DNA from: JBFONV01 sp040779335
GTDB lineage: Bacteria > Pseudomonadota > Gammaproteobacteria > Enterobacterales > Alteromonadaceae
Direction: 5' to 3'
Length of the DNA: 64,000 bases
NCBI GenBank assembly: GCA_040779335.1
Contig: JBFONV010000008.1
Coordinates: 62,001 to 126,000 of the forward strand
Shown here: piece after piece, positions 54,278 to 62,542 of the stretch
Layout of the letters: each line of letters starts with the position of its first letter
Position numbering within the stretch: the stretch's first letter is position 1
Position numbers and translations under genes: made by a program
Notes under the pieces: generated by a model
Databases searched by the model: none
The model's input: only the letters and a program-made list of their open reading frames with translations
Told to the model about the DNA's origin: nothing

Positions 54278-55462
54278 CTAAAATACTAAGTCAACACCAA
54301 TCGACCAAATTGAATAATCGCCAACGGCAGCACGAGCATTCGAACCCTTGAAATAATCTAATTTTAATGTTGCGTTACTGTGAAAATCATAACGTAAGGT
54401 GATCCCTGAACCATCAAATGCACCTGATGCAAATGCTTGATGAATAGCTTCGCCGGTGGCGTTAAGAACAGGGTGTTGTACCGAAGATAGAAAACTATAA
54501 TCTCTGGTTTGCTCAAAATCCTCGGTATGGACAGTTATCACATATGAATCGAAACGATACCCTAACGCCGCATACCAAACTTCAGTTCCTGCACCTACTG
54601 AATCTTTAACGCCGTAATCAGCATATTCAAAATCTGCTATCCAATTGTTATAGTCAATATTAAAACCTGCATACCAATATATGCCATCTTTTCCCGTCCA
54701 AGTAACTGCTTTATTAAAAGTATTAACATCTGTTTGTGTTGCACCTAAACTAACAGCTGCAGCAACGCCTCCCGAGGAAAAAACATCAGTGATTAAAGTA
54801 TCGACATCACCACCATCCATTTCAGAGATAAAACCACCGGCATATATTTTCCACCAATCACCAGAAAGAGTTCCACGCATTGATATTATATCTTTAAGTC
54901 CGAAAGCCTCTCTTTTACCCGTCTGAGTAAAAAAAGCACTGCCATCCCAATTGCCATAAAGGACTTTAGTGTCGAGTGTATAGTCACCTATATCAAAAGT
55001 GCTATCAAGGGCCATTCCTTCAACTGTGCTGAAATCAAAACCAACGTAGACAGCCTTGGGCAATCTAGAAAAATTATGGGCAAAGCCCACTTTCTCGTAC
55101 TCGGATTGAAAAAAAATGGGATTTGCGAAACGTCCAGCACTCACTCGGTGAGTGTCGTTTATCTCATAACTAAAGTAGGCCCAACGTGCTTCAACGTCAA
55201 AATCATTGCGACCTTCAGCCATTAATTGAACCGTTGCGCTTAGACCCTCACCTAAATCGGCCCGCGCTTGAATCGCAAATAGGGATTCATCTTTAAAAGA
55301 TACTTCACCATCACCTTTTAATGTAGAAAATGGCGTCGTACCGTTATCTGAATCGGCAGCGGTTGCTCTTATCGAGGCAAAGCCATTTAAGGTCACTTCT
55401 GCAATGACAGACGTTGAACATAACGTCAGTATGAGAGGAGCTATTTTTAATTTTCTATTCAT
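54278..55462 (-). CDS. Porin (copy 1), paired with the phosphate-binding-like gene
   Basis: A 394-residue outer-membrane protein. The signal peptide ends near residue 21 (SVIAEV). Alternating strands follow from VTLNGFASIRATA, with ESLFAIQARADLGEGLSATVQL near 56 and ARWAYFSYEINDTHRVSAGRF near 90. It ends in the aromatic C-terminal strand signal (SIGVDLVF). The family is the general trimeric porin group of Alteromonadales; selectivity is unknown. AAGGA lies 8 bases before the ATG. It is first in a two-gene unit with its stop embedded in the next ribosome-binding site. Confidence 0.85.
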   Translation of the reverse strand: MNRKLKIAPLILTLCSTSVIAEVTLNGFASIRATAADSDNGTTPFSTLKGDGEVSFKDESLFAIQARADLGEGLSATVQLMAEGRNDFDVEARWAYFSYEINDTHRVSAGRFANPIFFQSEYEKVGFAHNFSRLPKAVYVGFDFSTVEGMALDSTFDIGDYTLDTKVLYGNWDGSAFFTQTGKREAFGLKDIISMRGTLSGDWWKIYAGGFISEMDGGDVDTLITDVFSSGGVAAAVSLGATQTDVNTFNKAVTWTGKDGIYWYAGFNIDYNNWIADFEYADYGVKDSVGAGTEVWYAALGYRFDSYVITVHTEDFEQTRDYSFLSSVQHPVLNATGEAIHQAFASGAFDGSGITLRYDFHSNATLKLDYFKGSNARAAVGDYSIWSIGVDLVF

Positions 55463-55755
55463 AGTATTTCCTTAATAATTTATAGCGATGCATTCAAGTG
55501 GAACCAAAAACACTACTATTTGATTAAAGGTCTTAACTTGCTTTATTTTGTTGATTCAATGTTATTTTTATCACCGATATCTTGGTTATATCTATAAATA
55601 TTGGCGTATGTTCATAAATATAGTGCACAATTTTGTAAATGCTTAATTTTATGTCTTTTTTTGTTGGAATTAAGCCGTACATGACTATAAAGCTATGGCA
55701 CATGGTCAGCATTGCTATTTGTTGTAACTCTTTATTTGTTTTTGTTAAAACGGTA
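55463..55755. other. Gap upstream of porin copy 1
   Basis: AT-rich DNA without ORFs. It should hold the porin promoter. No operator or known RNA was recognised. Confidence 0.4.
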
Positions 55756-55779
55756 ACGGGGTATTAAATTATTACCCGT
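55756..55779 (-). terminator. Weak terminator of the START gene
   Basis: On the minus strand ACGGGTA pairs with TACCCCGT, with one bulged base, followed shortly by CCGTTTTAAC. The START stop codon lies within the stem, so the call is tentative. Confidence 0.45.
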
Positions 55780-56512
55780 AGGTTGGTTCTTTAATAGCGA
55801 TATGTTTTTTAGTCTGCCAAGCAGATTTGGGTAGCTGTTGTTTGATATTTTGCATGGTTTCCCATATTCCTTTTAAAGCTAATTTTTTATTAAGCCATAA
55901 TGGAATATTTCCTTTTGCATCTACGACAAAAGTATAAGCAACATGAACCCGAGGTATAGCGTTATATATTGGTTTAATTAGCCAGTGCCCGCTGATTAAC
56001 TCTACCCGTATAATGTTTGCGTAGGGCTTTTGAAAGTCACCAGCATCTAGTGTGAAAATATCAACCGAAAAATCTTCATTCTGCCGATATTTTGAATGTA
56101 TTATTATATCTCGAGTTTGAATCGGCCAAAAACCTTTAAACTCAGTTCTAAAAATATTTTCAGTAGCGGATATTTTTTTCAAAAATTGACTCGAACTAGC
56201 ATTAGCTAGCCAATTTGGAATGTTATTGGCATCTTCAATAAATAATAGAAATCCAGACAAGCTTGATTCGATTGTGGTACTTGCCTTAATTTCAATGAAT
56301 TGATCTTGTCGTACTGGACGATACTCAATTTTTACCTCGTCTTTGTTACGCCATAACTGCCAAGGAGTATTAATATCTGCACTATTGTTTTCACTGGCTG
56401 TTGCAGTTTGACAAATGAAAGTATTAATTAGCACAAATAGAACTTTGACTATGTTTTGGTGGGAGAAAATCAATAAATTTAAAATGCGGTACAAGATAAT
56501 GCCTCTAGCCAT
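55772..56512 (-). CDS. START-domain (lipid-binding fold) secreted protein
   Basis: A 246-residue protein. A hydrophobic N-terminus (about residues 5-38, ending TATASE) acts as signal peptide or anchor. A START domain follows (about 50-230): WQLWRNKDEVKIEYRPV at its start, DANNIPNWLANASSSQFLKK near 95, TRDIIIHSKY near 136 and VAYTFVVDAKGNIPLW near 195. START folds bind lipids or other hydrophobic ligands, but the ligand here is unknown. The ATG at 56512 has no good ribosome-binding site; a TTG seven codons in, preceded by AGAGG, is an alternative. Confidence 0.82.
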   Translation of the reverse strand: MARGIILYRILNLLIFSHQNIVKVLFVLINTFICQTATASENNSADINTPWQLWRNKDEVKIEYRPVRQDQFIEIKASTTIESSLSGFLLFIEDANNIPNWLANASSSQFLKKISATENIFRTEFKGFWPIQTRDIIIHSKYRQNEDFSVDIFTLDAGDFQKPYANIIRVELISGHWLIKPIYNAIPRVHVAYTFVVDAKGNIPLWLNKKLALKGIWETMQNIKQQLPKSAWQTKKHIAIKEPTYG

Positions 56513-56551
56513 TGCAATATAAGATAAATTCCCCTATATTCCCGTGCTCAG

Positions 56552-56571
56552 TTATTCTCCATGGAGAATAA
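56552..56571. repeat. 20-bp perfect palindrome between START and thrS
   Basis: The half site TTATTCTCCA is followed by its exact inverse with no spacer. It lies 40 bp before the START gene and 123 bp before thrS. It has no T-run, so an operator is more likely than a terminator. Confidence 0.6.
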
Positions 56572-56652
56572 ACTTAAAAGAATTTGGCCATTATACCAAC
56601 ATGTAAATGAAATGTGGTGTAAAACGAATAAACGTTAATATAAATAAAACAA

Positions 56653-56673
56653 GCGGCACTTCGTATGTGTGGC
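56653..56673 (+). promoter_or_regulatory. Candidate ThrRS operator: tRNA-Thr anticodon-arm mimic
   Basis: In the thrS leader, GCGGCAC and GTGTGGC form an imperfect stem (one G-G mismatch, one G-U) around the 7-base loop TTCGTAT. The loop places CGT, the tRNA-Thr anticodon CGU, at its centre, with T before and A after it, as in a real anticodon loop. The triplet is at -32 to -30 from the ATG. E. coli ThrRS represses its own translation through such a mimic. Equivalence here is inference. Confidence 0.5.
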
Positions 56674-56693
56674 CACTGTAGAAAGGAAAATCC

Positions 56694-58604
56694 ATGCCTG
56701 TAATTACTCTCCCTGACGGTTCTCAACGCTCTTTTGAACATGCTGTATCTGTAATGGATGTTGCATTTGATATTGGTCCTGGCTTAGCGAAAGCAACGAT
56801 AGCGGGTCGAGTAGACGGTACTTTAGTCGATGCGTGTGAATTAATCGATAAAGATGCTGTACTGCAATTAATCACCAGTAAAGATGCTGAAGGTCTAGAG
56901 ATAATTCGTCATTCTTGTGCACATTTATTAGGGCATGCAATTAAACAAATTTGGCCTGAAACCAAAATGGCCATTGGCCCGACAATTGATAATGGCTTTT
57001 ATTACGACGTCGACTTAGACCGTTCTATTACAGAAGATGATTTAGCGGTTTTAGAAAAACGCATGACCGAGCTTGCGCGCACTGGTTATGAAGTAGTGAA
57101 AAAAACCGGTTCATGGCAAGACGCATATGATGCGTTTACTGAGCGCGGTGAAACATACAAACTAGAAATTCTTGACGAAAACATCGAGAAAAGCGATTCA
57201 CCTGCGCTATACCATCATCAAGAGTATGTTGATATGTGTCGTGGTCCACATGTACCAAGTATGCGTCACTGTCATCATTTTAAATTGATGAAAGTTGCTG
57301 GCGCATATTGGCGTGGTGATTCAGATAATAAAATGTTGCAACGTATTTACGGGACAGCATGGGCAGATAAAAAACAATTAAAAGCCTACATTCAACGTTT
57401 AGCTGAAGCTGAGAAGCGCGATCATCGTAAAATTGGTAAAACACTTGATTTATTCCATTGGCAAGAAGAAGCGCCGGGAATGGTGTTTTGGCATAATGAC
57501 GGTTGGACTATTTATACTGAACTTGAAAAGTTTGTTCGTGAAAAACTTCACGAGTATGATTACGACGAAGTTAAAGCGCCATTAATGATGGATAGGAGCT
57601 TGTGGGAAAAATCAGGCCATTGGGATAAATACGCTGAGGCAATGTTTACGACTGAGTCTGAAAAGCGTGAATATGCAATTAAACCGATGAATTGTCCTGG
57701 TCATGTGCAAATATTTAATCAAGGTTTGAAGTCTTATCGCGATTTACCGTTACGTATAGCTGAATTCGGATGTTGTCATCGTAATGAACCCTCTGGCTCA
57801 TTGCATGGATTAATGCGTGTTCGAGGTTTTACTCAAGATGACGCGCATATCTTCTGTACAGAAGAACAAGTTCAAGCGGAAGTCACAAAATGTATTGAAA
57901 TGGTTTACGACGTATACAAATCATTTGGTTTTGAAGATATCATCGTAAAATTATCTACGCGACCTGAAAATCGCATTGGCAGTGATGAAATTTGGGACAA
58001 AGCTGAAGAAGGTTTAGCTAAAGCATTAACTGATAGTAATATCAGTTTTGATTATTTGCCGGGTGAAGGTGCTTTTTACGGGCCTAAAATTGAATTTACC
58101 TTATTAGATTGCCTCGGACGTAATTGGCAATGTGGTACAGTACAATTAGATTTTGCATTACCAAATCGTCTTGACGCCACATACATTGGCGAAGATGGCG
58201 AACGTCATGTTCCTGTTATGATTCATAGAGCAATATTAGGATCACTTGAACGTTTTATCGGAATATTGATTGAAGAGTACACCGGGAAATTTCCGACGTG
58301 GTTATCTCCAATTCAAGCAACTGTGATGAATATTACCGACAAACAGGGTGAATATTGTCAAAAAGTTGTAAAAAAACTAAAAGAAAATGGATTTAGAGCA
58401 AAAGTAGACTTGAGAAATGAGAAGATAGGCTTTAAAATCCGCGAGCACACTTTGAAGCGTGTTCCGTATTTGTTAGTTATTGGTGATCAAGAAATGGATG
58501 CTGGCGAAATTGCAGTACGAACTCGAAGTGGTGAGGATTTAGGTAAAATGTCGGTAGATGACTTTATTGCTCAGTTAGATAACGAAGTAAAAACACGTTG
58601 TTAA
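56694..58604 (+). CDS. thrS: Threonyl-tRNA synthetase
   Basis: A 636-residue class II aminoacyl-tRNA synthetase. The order is an N-terminal TGS domain (MPVITLPDGSQRSFEH), the editing domain with HSCAHLLGHAIKQIWPE near 74 and the later CRGPHVP near 181, the catalytic core (KPMNCPGHVQIFNQ near 334, FGCCHRNEPSGSLHGLMRVRGFTQDDAH near 360) and the anticodon-binding domain from about 540. E. coli ThrS has 642 residues. AAGGA lies 6 bases before the ATG. It heads the translation cluster thrS-infC-rpmI-rplT. Confidence 0.97.
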   Translation: MPVITLPDGSQRSFEHAVSVMDVAFDIGPGLAKATIAGRVDGTLVDACELIDKDAVLQLITSKDAEGLEIIRHSCAHLLGHAIKQIWPETKMAIGPTIDNGFYYDVDLDRSITEDDLAVLEKRMTELARTGYEVVKKTGSWQDAYDAFTERGETYKLEILDENIEKSDSPALYHHQEYVDMCRGPHVPSMRHCHHFKLMKVAGAYWRGDSDNKMLQRIYGTAWADKKQLKAYIQRLAEAEKRDHRKIGKTLDLFHWQEEAPGMVFWHNDGWTIYTELEKFVREKLHEYDYDEVKAPLMMDRSLWEKSGHWDKYAEAMFTTESEKREYAIKPMNCPGHVQIFNQGLKSYRDLPLRIAEFGCCHRNEPSGSLHGLMRVRGFTQDDAHIFCTEEQVQAEVTKCIEMVYDVYKSFGFEDIIVKLSTRPENRIGSDEIWDKAEEGLAKALTDSNISFDYLPGEGAFYGPKIEFTLLDCLGRNWQCGTVQLDFALPNRLDATYIGEDGERHVPVMIHRAILGSLERFIGILIEEYTGKFPTWLSPIQATVMNITDKQGEYCQKVVKKLKENGFRAKVDLRNEKIGFKIREHTLKRVPYLLVIGDQEMDAGEIAVRTRSGEDLGKMSVDDFIAQLDNEVKTRC

Positions 58605-58708
58605 TCGATAAAGTAAAACGGGCATAACAATATTTTTTTAATCCAGCAGAAGTTAGGGTATTATAGCGTTAATGAAGTTGGGACAAAGTTCTTTGGAGGA
58701 ACATGGCT

Positions 58709-59248
58709 ATTAAAGGTGGTCAACGAGGCGGGCAAAAAGAGCCAGCTCATCGTTTAAATGAGTTAATTACAGGTACAGAAGTACGTTTGATTGGCTACGA
58801 CGGCGAACCAGCCGGGATTGTGACATTAGATGAAGCAATGGATTTGGCGGAAGAAGCAGGAGTTGATCTTGTTGAAATTAGTCCGACAGCCCAACCTCCC
58901 GTTTGCCGTGTTATGGATTACGGCAAGTTTCTTTACGAAAAAAGTAAAGAACAGAAAGAACAGCGTAAAAAGCAGAAACAAGTTCAGGTTAAGGAAATTA
59001 AATTCCGACCTGGCACAGATGAAGGCGACTATCAGGTAAAACTACGCAGCCTGAAGCGCTTTTTAGAGGATGGCGATAAGGTCAAGGTTACATTACGTTT
59101 CCGCGGCCGTGAAATGGCCCACCAAGAGCTCGGTTTAGATCTTTTAACTCGTGTAAAAACGGACTTAGAAGAATTAACAGTAGTTGAGTTTTTCCCTCGT
59201 AGAGCGGAAGGGCGTCAAATGGTGATGGTCTTAGCCCCTAAAAAATGA
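58709..59248 (+). CDS. infC: Translation initiation factor IF-3 (AUU start)
   Basis: A 179-residue factor that binds the 30S subunit and checks start codons. The N-domain begins HRLNELITGTEVRLIGYDGEPAGIV. A Lys-rich linker follows (about 75-90), then the C-domain with EIKFRPGTDEGDYQVKL and KVTLRFRGREM. I place the start at ATT 58709: GGAGG lies 9 bases before it, and IKGGQRGG aligns with the conserved AUU-initiated infC start. The ATG at 58703, two codons earlier, has only 3 bases of spacing. An AUU start allows IF-3 to repress itself. Confidence 0.9.
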   Translation: MKGGQRGGQKEPAHRLNELITGTEVRLIGYDGEPAGIVTLDEAMDLAEEAGVDLVEISPTAQPPVCRVMDYGKFLYEKSKEQKEQRKKQKQVQVKEIKFRPGTDEGDYQVKLRSLKRFLEDGDKVKVTLRFRGREMAHQELGLDLLTRVKTDLEELTVVEFFPRRAEGRQMVMVLAPKK

Positions 59249-59269
59249 TGATATTTGGTTTTAACAAGT

Positions 59270-59297
59270 AGTTGTTTTTACTTCGGTAAAAACAACT
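59270..59297 (+). promoter_or_regulatory. 12-bp UUCG-capped hairpin between infC and rpmI
   Basis: A perfect stem AGTTGTTTTTAC with GTAAAAACAACT closes a TTCG tetraloop, 22 bp after infC. No T-run follows, so it is not a classic terminator. It could stabilise the infC 3' end or be part of a ribosomal-protein L20 control region. The exact role is unknown. Confidence 0.6.
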
Positions 59298-59431
59298 CAC
59301 CAATATTGTCTTAATCGGTAGCCTAGGCTTACAAGTAAAGTTATATTATTTGTCTGAATAATCTCAGATTTATAATAAACACTTTCGCCTGAGTTGCTTA
59401 ATATTTGGCATTACAATGCGGAGTTATTAAC

Positions 59432-59626
59432 ATGCCTAAAATGAAAACCAATAGTGGTGCTGCAAAGCGCTTCAAGAAAACAGCCAAAGGCTATAAGTTC
59501 AAGCAAGCTGGTCTTCGTCACATTCTGACTAAGCGCCGTACTAAAGTAAAACGTCACCTTCGTGCGAAAAGCATGGTTGCTGCGTCTGACATCAAGTCAG
59601 TTAAAAAAATGTTACGTCACGCTTAA
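59432..59626 (+). CDS. rpmI: 50S ribosomal protein L35
   Basis: A 64-residue basic ribosomal protein; MPKMKTNSGAAKRFKKT and the RHILTKRRTKVKRHLR core are characteristic. The open frame runs further upstream to 59405, but CGGAG lies 8 bases before the ATG at 59432 and the N-terminus then matches the family. It is followed by rplT after 16 bp, as is universal in gammaproteobacteria. Confidence 0.97.
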   Translation: MPKMKTNSGAAKRFKKTAKGYKFKQAGLRHILTKRRTKVKRHLRAKSMVAASDIKSVKKMLRHA

Positions 59627-59642
59627 TTAGAGGAGAGCAGAA

Positions 59643-59999
59643 ATGGCAAGAGTAAAACGTGGTGTACAAGCACGTGCACGTCACAAGAAAGTTCTTAAGC
59701 AAGCTAAAGGTTACTACGGTGCTCGTAGTCGCGTTTATCGCGTTGCTTTCCAAGCGGTAACTAAAGCCGGACAATACGCATATCGTGACCGTCGTCAACG
59801 TAAGCGTCAATTCCGTCAACTTTGGATTGCTCGTATTAATGCAGCAGCTCGTCAAAATGGTTTATCTTACAGCCGTTTCATTAATGGTCTTAAAAAGGCT
59901 GCTATTGAAATCGATCGTAAGATCCTAGCTGACATCGCAGTATACGATAAAGCAGCTTTCACTGTATTAGTTGAAAAAGCGCAAGCTTCTTTAGCGTAA
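59643..59999 (+). CDS. rplT: 50S ribosomal protein L20
   Basis: A 118-residue protein needed early in 50S assembly, starting MARVKRGVQARARHKKVLKQAKGYYG with the usual RQRKRQFRQLWIARINAAAR near residue 45. In E. coli it represses rpmI-rplT by binding its own mRNA. AGGAGAG precedes the ATG. In E. coli pheMST follows at once; here a terminator and inserted genes separate it from pheS. Confidence 0.97.
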   Translation: MARVKRGVQARARHKKVLKQAKGYYGARSRVYRVAFQAVTKAGQYAYRDRRQRKRQFRQLWIARINAAARQNGLSYSRFINGLKKAAIEIDRKILADIAVYDKAAFTVLVEKAQASLA

Positions 60000-60018
60000 T
60001 ATAGTAAAGTAGTATTGG

Positions 60019-60044
60019 GAAAAGGACGCTTAGGCGTCCTTTTC
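60019..60044 (+). terminator. Terminator of the infC-rpmI-rplT transcript
   Basis: A perfect 11-bp stem (GAAAAGGACGC with GCGTCCTTTTC) with a TTAG loop and TTATTTTA tail, 20 bp after rplT. Confidence 0.9.
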
Positions 60045-60188
60045 TTATTTTAGAATGAAAAGCTGACCTAATGGTCAAATATTTTTAAACGATTTAGGCT
60101 TATTACGAGCTTTTAACTAAACTGATTTATTCAATGAAGTCACTTTTGTTAAAAGTTTAATCTAACAATAGGAAGTAAAGGTCTTATT

Positions 60189-61292
60189 ATGAGTCTTGCT
60201 GATCAAGTTTTAGCGGTAAATAACGATTTACCTATACGCACTAACGCCCCTGTTCACAGCGGTAAAGTACGCTCCGTTTATTGGTTAAATCAAGCCGATA
60301 GTAAACGTTTAATCGAAGAAAAAGGTTATGCTGTTCCAATTGATACGCCATTGGCAATCATGGTTATCAGTGACCGAATCTCTGCTTTCGACTGCATTTG
60401 GCAAGGCGAAGGTGGCATGAAAGGTGTTCCTGGAAAAGGGGCGGCACTTAATGCTATTTCAAACCATTGGTTTAAGCTTTTTAAAGAAAAGGGCTTAGCT
60501 GATAGTCATATTCTAGATATTCCACATCCCTTTGTCTGGATAGTTCAAAAAGCAAAACCTGTCATGATAGAAGCCATCTGTCGCCAGTACATTACTGGCT
60601 CAATGTGGCGCTCTTATGTAAAAGGTGAACGCGAATTTTGTGGTATCGAATTGCCCGAAGGTCTTGAAAAAGATAGTAAGTTACCTGAATTATTACAAAC
60701 GCCGTCTACTAAAGGTATCTTAGAAGGCATTCCTGGGGTTCCTGCTGTAGATGACGTTAATATTACTCGTCAAAATATTGTTGATAATTTTGAAGCGTTT
60801 AACTTTAAATCTATCGATGATATCGCGTTATATGAAAAATTACTCACCGAAGGCTTTGATGTTATCTCTGATGCATTAGCTAAACTTGATCAGATATTTG
60901 TTGATACAAAATTTGAATTTGGTTACGTAAAAGATAAAGCTGGTGATGACAAACTCATCTACATGGATGAAGTTGGTACACCTGATTCTTCGCGTATTTG
61001 GGATGGTGAAGAATATAGAAACGGCAAAGTGGTTGAAAATTCGAAAGAAGGTTTTAGGCAGTTATTATTGTCGCATTTCCCAGACCCTGATATTTTGCTA
61101 AATAAAGATCGTATGACAGAACGCGAAGCGCTGGCTCGTGATAATGAATTACCTGCAGAAGTATTAATGGCGGTGTCAAAAACCTATATTGATATAGCAG
61201 AAAAAATCACGGGTGAAAAAATAATTTTAAGTGAAAATCCAAAAGCTGAAATTGTTGATATATTAAAAAACGAATACGGTCTTATTGATTAA
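60189..61292 (+). CDS. purC: SAICAR synthase
   Basis: A 367-residue enzyme of purine biosynthesis joining aspartate to CAIR with ATP. SGKVRSVYW near residue 23 holds the ATP-binding loop. ISDRISAFDCIWQGEGG near 58, RQYITGSMWRSYVKGE near 127 and YMDEVGTPDSSRIWDGEEY near 258 are family motifs. It is the long type of some Alteromonadales and Vibrio, well above the 237 residues of E. coli PurC. No PurR box was recognised. It lies between rplT and pheS, an insertion relative to E. coli. Confidence 0.94.
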   Translation: MSLADQVLAVNNDLPIRTNAPVHSGKVRSVYWLNQADSKRLIEEKGYAVPIDTPLAIMVISDRISAFDCIWQGEGGMKGVPGKGAALNAISNHWFKLFKEKGLADSHILDIPHPFVWIVQKAKPVMIEAICRQYITGSMWRSYVKGEREFCGIELPEGLEKDSKLPELLQTPSTKGILEGIPGVPAVDDVNITRQNIVDNFEAFNFKSIDDIALYEKLLTEGFDVISDALAKLDQIFVDTKFEFGYVKDKAGDDKLIYMDEVGTPDSSRIWDGEEYRNGKVVENSKEGFRQLLLSHFPDPDILLNKDRMTEREALARDNELPAEVLMAVSKTYIDIAEKITGEKIILSENPKAEIVDILKNEYGLID

Positions 61293-61318
61293 ATATATAG
61301 TCATTAATATAACCCTCG

Positions 61319-61348
61319 AAAAGGTGAGCACTAACATGCTCACCTTTT
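61319..61348 (+). terminator. Terminator after purC
   Basis: A perfect 12-bp stem (AAAAGGTGAGCA with TGCTCACCTTTT), 6-nt loop and a TATTTTAT tail, 27 bp after the stop. Confidence 0.93.
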
Positions 61349-61456
61349 TATTTTATCGCTTCGATAGCTATTAAAATTCATCATAAAAATTAGGTGTTTG
61401 CATAAAATTTAAATTGAACTATGTTTATAGCTGTACATAAATTACGGAGCTTTTTT

Positions 61457-62533
61457 ATGAAAAGATGCTTAACCATAGTTATTTTGCTAGTTCAGAGTTT
61501 CTCTAATATAGCCTTCGCTGATATATCAATATCAGGATTTGCCAGTATTAATGTTGGTAAGGTTTTAAGCGGCAGTGGTGTGCCTCAATATGATGTGCCG
61601 CCAACGTTTTTAGCTGATTATCCGATTGTTTCTACCTATGAAGAAGAGTGGTCTTTTAAACCAGAAAGTCTGTTTGGTCTTCAGTTTTCAGCAGATCTTT
61701 CAGAAGGTTTGTCGGCAACTGCGCAAGTTGTTTCTCGCGGCGCCGATGATTTTGACACTCAGCTAGAGTGGGCTTATTTTTCTTACGTTATTAATGACAG
61801 CTGGACCATTCAAGCAGGCAAAAAAAGGCTTCCTCTGTTTTATTATTCAGATTTCTATGACGTTGGTTTCGCTTATGTATGGATGAGGCCACCAGCAGAC
61901 ACATATACGTGGCAAGTCTTTAACTATAATGGCATTAATGCATTATATACGGGAGAAATTGGAGATTGGTCTGTTACTGGTAATATCTATGCAGGCAGAG
62001 AAGATAGTACTGATAACCGTTTGTTAAGTCAGTTTTTCTTTTTAGAGCCGACACGCGAAATTTGGAAAGATATTTTAGGCGGTGTTGTTAATTTTAGTAA
62101 TGACTGGCTTGAAGTCCGTTTGACACATATGCGGTATACAAATGAACGTTATCGCAGTGGAGTTCAATCAACTTGGGATGGAAGTACTGAACGAGATGGC
62201 AAGTTTTATGGCATAGCGATGAATGCAGATTTTGGGAAGCTCTTTATATTAACTGAGCTCAATAGATTAAAACTTGGTGGAAACTTAGATACGGGAATGA
62301 TATCACTCGGCTATAGAATGGATGATATAACGCCATATGTTGGTTATTCAAAATTTAAAGAAGATACTGATGACGGCGAAAATCATAATACTGCCTTTGT
62401 TGGTGTCCGCTGGGATTTTCACTCATCTGCAGCATTTAAAGTTCAATATGATGATGTAGAAGATAATTCTTTTGATTTAGCCGTTGCCGGTGATAGTAAA
62501 TCAATCACTCTAGGCGTAGATATTGTCTTTTAG
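61457..62533 (+). CDS. Porin (copy 2), paired with the phosphate-binding-like gene
   Basis: A 358-residue outer-membrane protein. The signal peptide ends near residue 20 (NIAFADI). SISGFASINVG starts the barrel, with ESLFGLQFSADLSEGLSATAQVVSRGADDFDTQLEWAYFSYVIND (about residues 66-110) strongly recalling copy 1. It ends SITLGVDIVF. The frame runs upstream to 61421, but GGAG lies 7 bases before the ATG at 61457 and the signal peptide starts there. The stop TAG is part of the next gene's ribosome-binding site, as in copy 1. Confidence 0.85.
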   Translation: MKRCLTIVILLVQSFSNIAFADISISGFASINVGKVLSGSGVPQYDVPPTFLADYPIVSTYEEEWSFKPESLFGLQFSADLSEGLSATAQVVSRGADDFDTQLEWAYFSYVINDSWTIQAGKKRLPLFYYSDFYDVGFAYVWMRPPADTYTWQVFNYNGINALYTGEIGDWSVTGNIYAGREDSTDNRLLSQFFFLEPTREIWKDILGGVVNFSNDWLEVRLTHMRYTNERYRSGVQSTWDGSTERDGKFYGIAMNADFGKLFILTELNRLKLGGNLDTGMISLGYRMDDITPYVGYSKFKEDTDDGENHNTAFVGVRWDFHSSAAFKVQYDDVEDNSFDLAVAGDSKSITLGVDIVF

Positions 62534-62542
62534 GAGTTGTTT

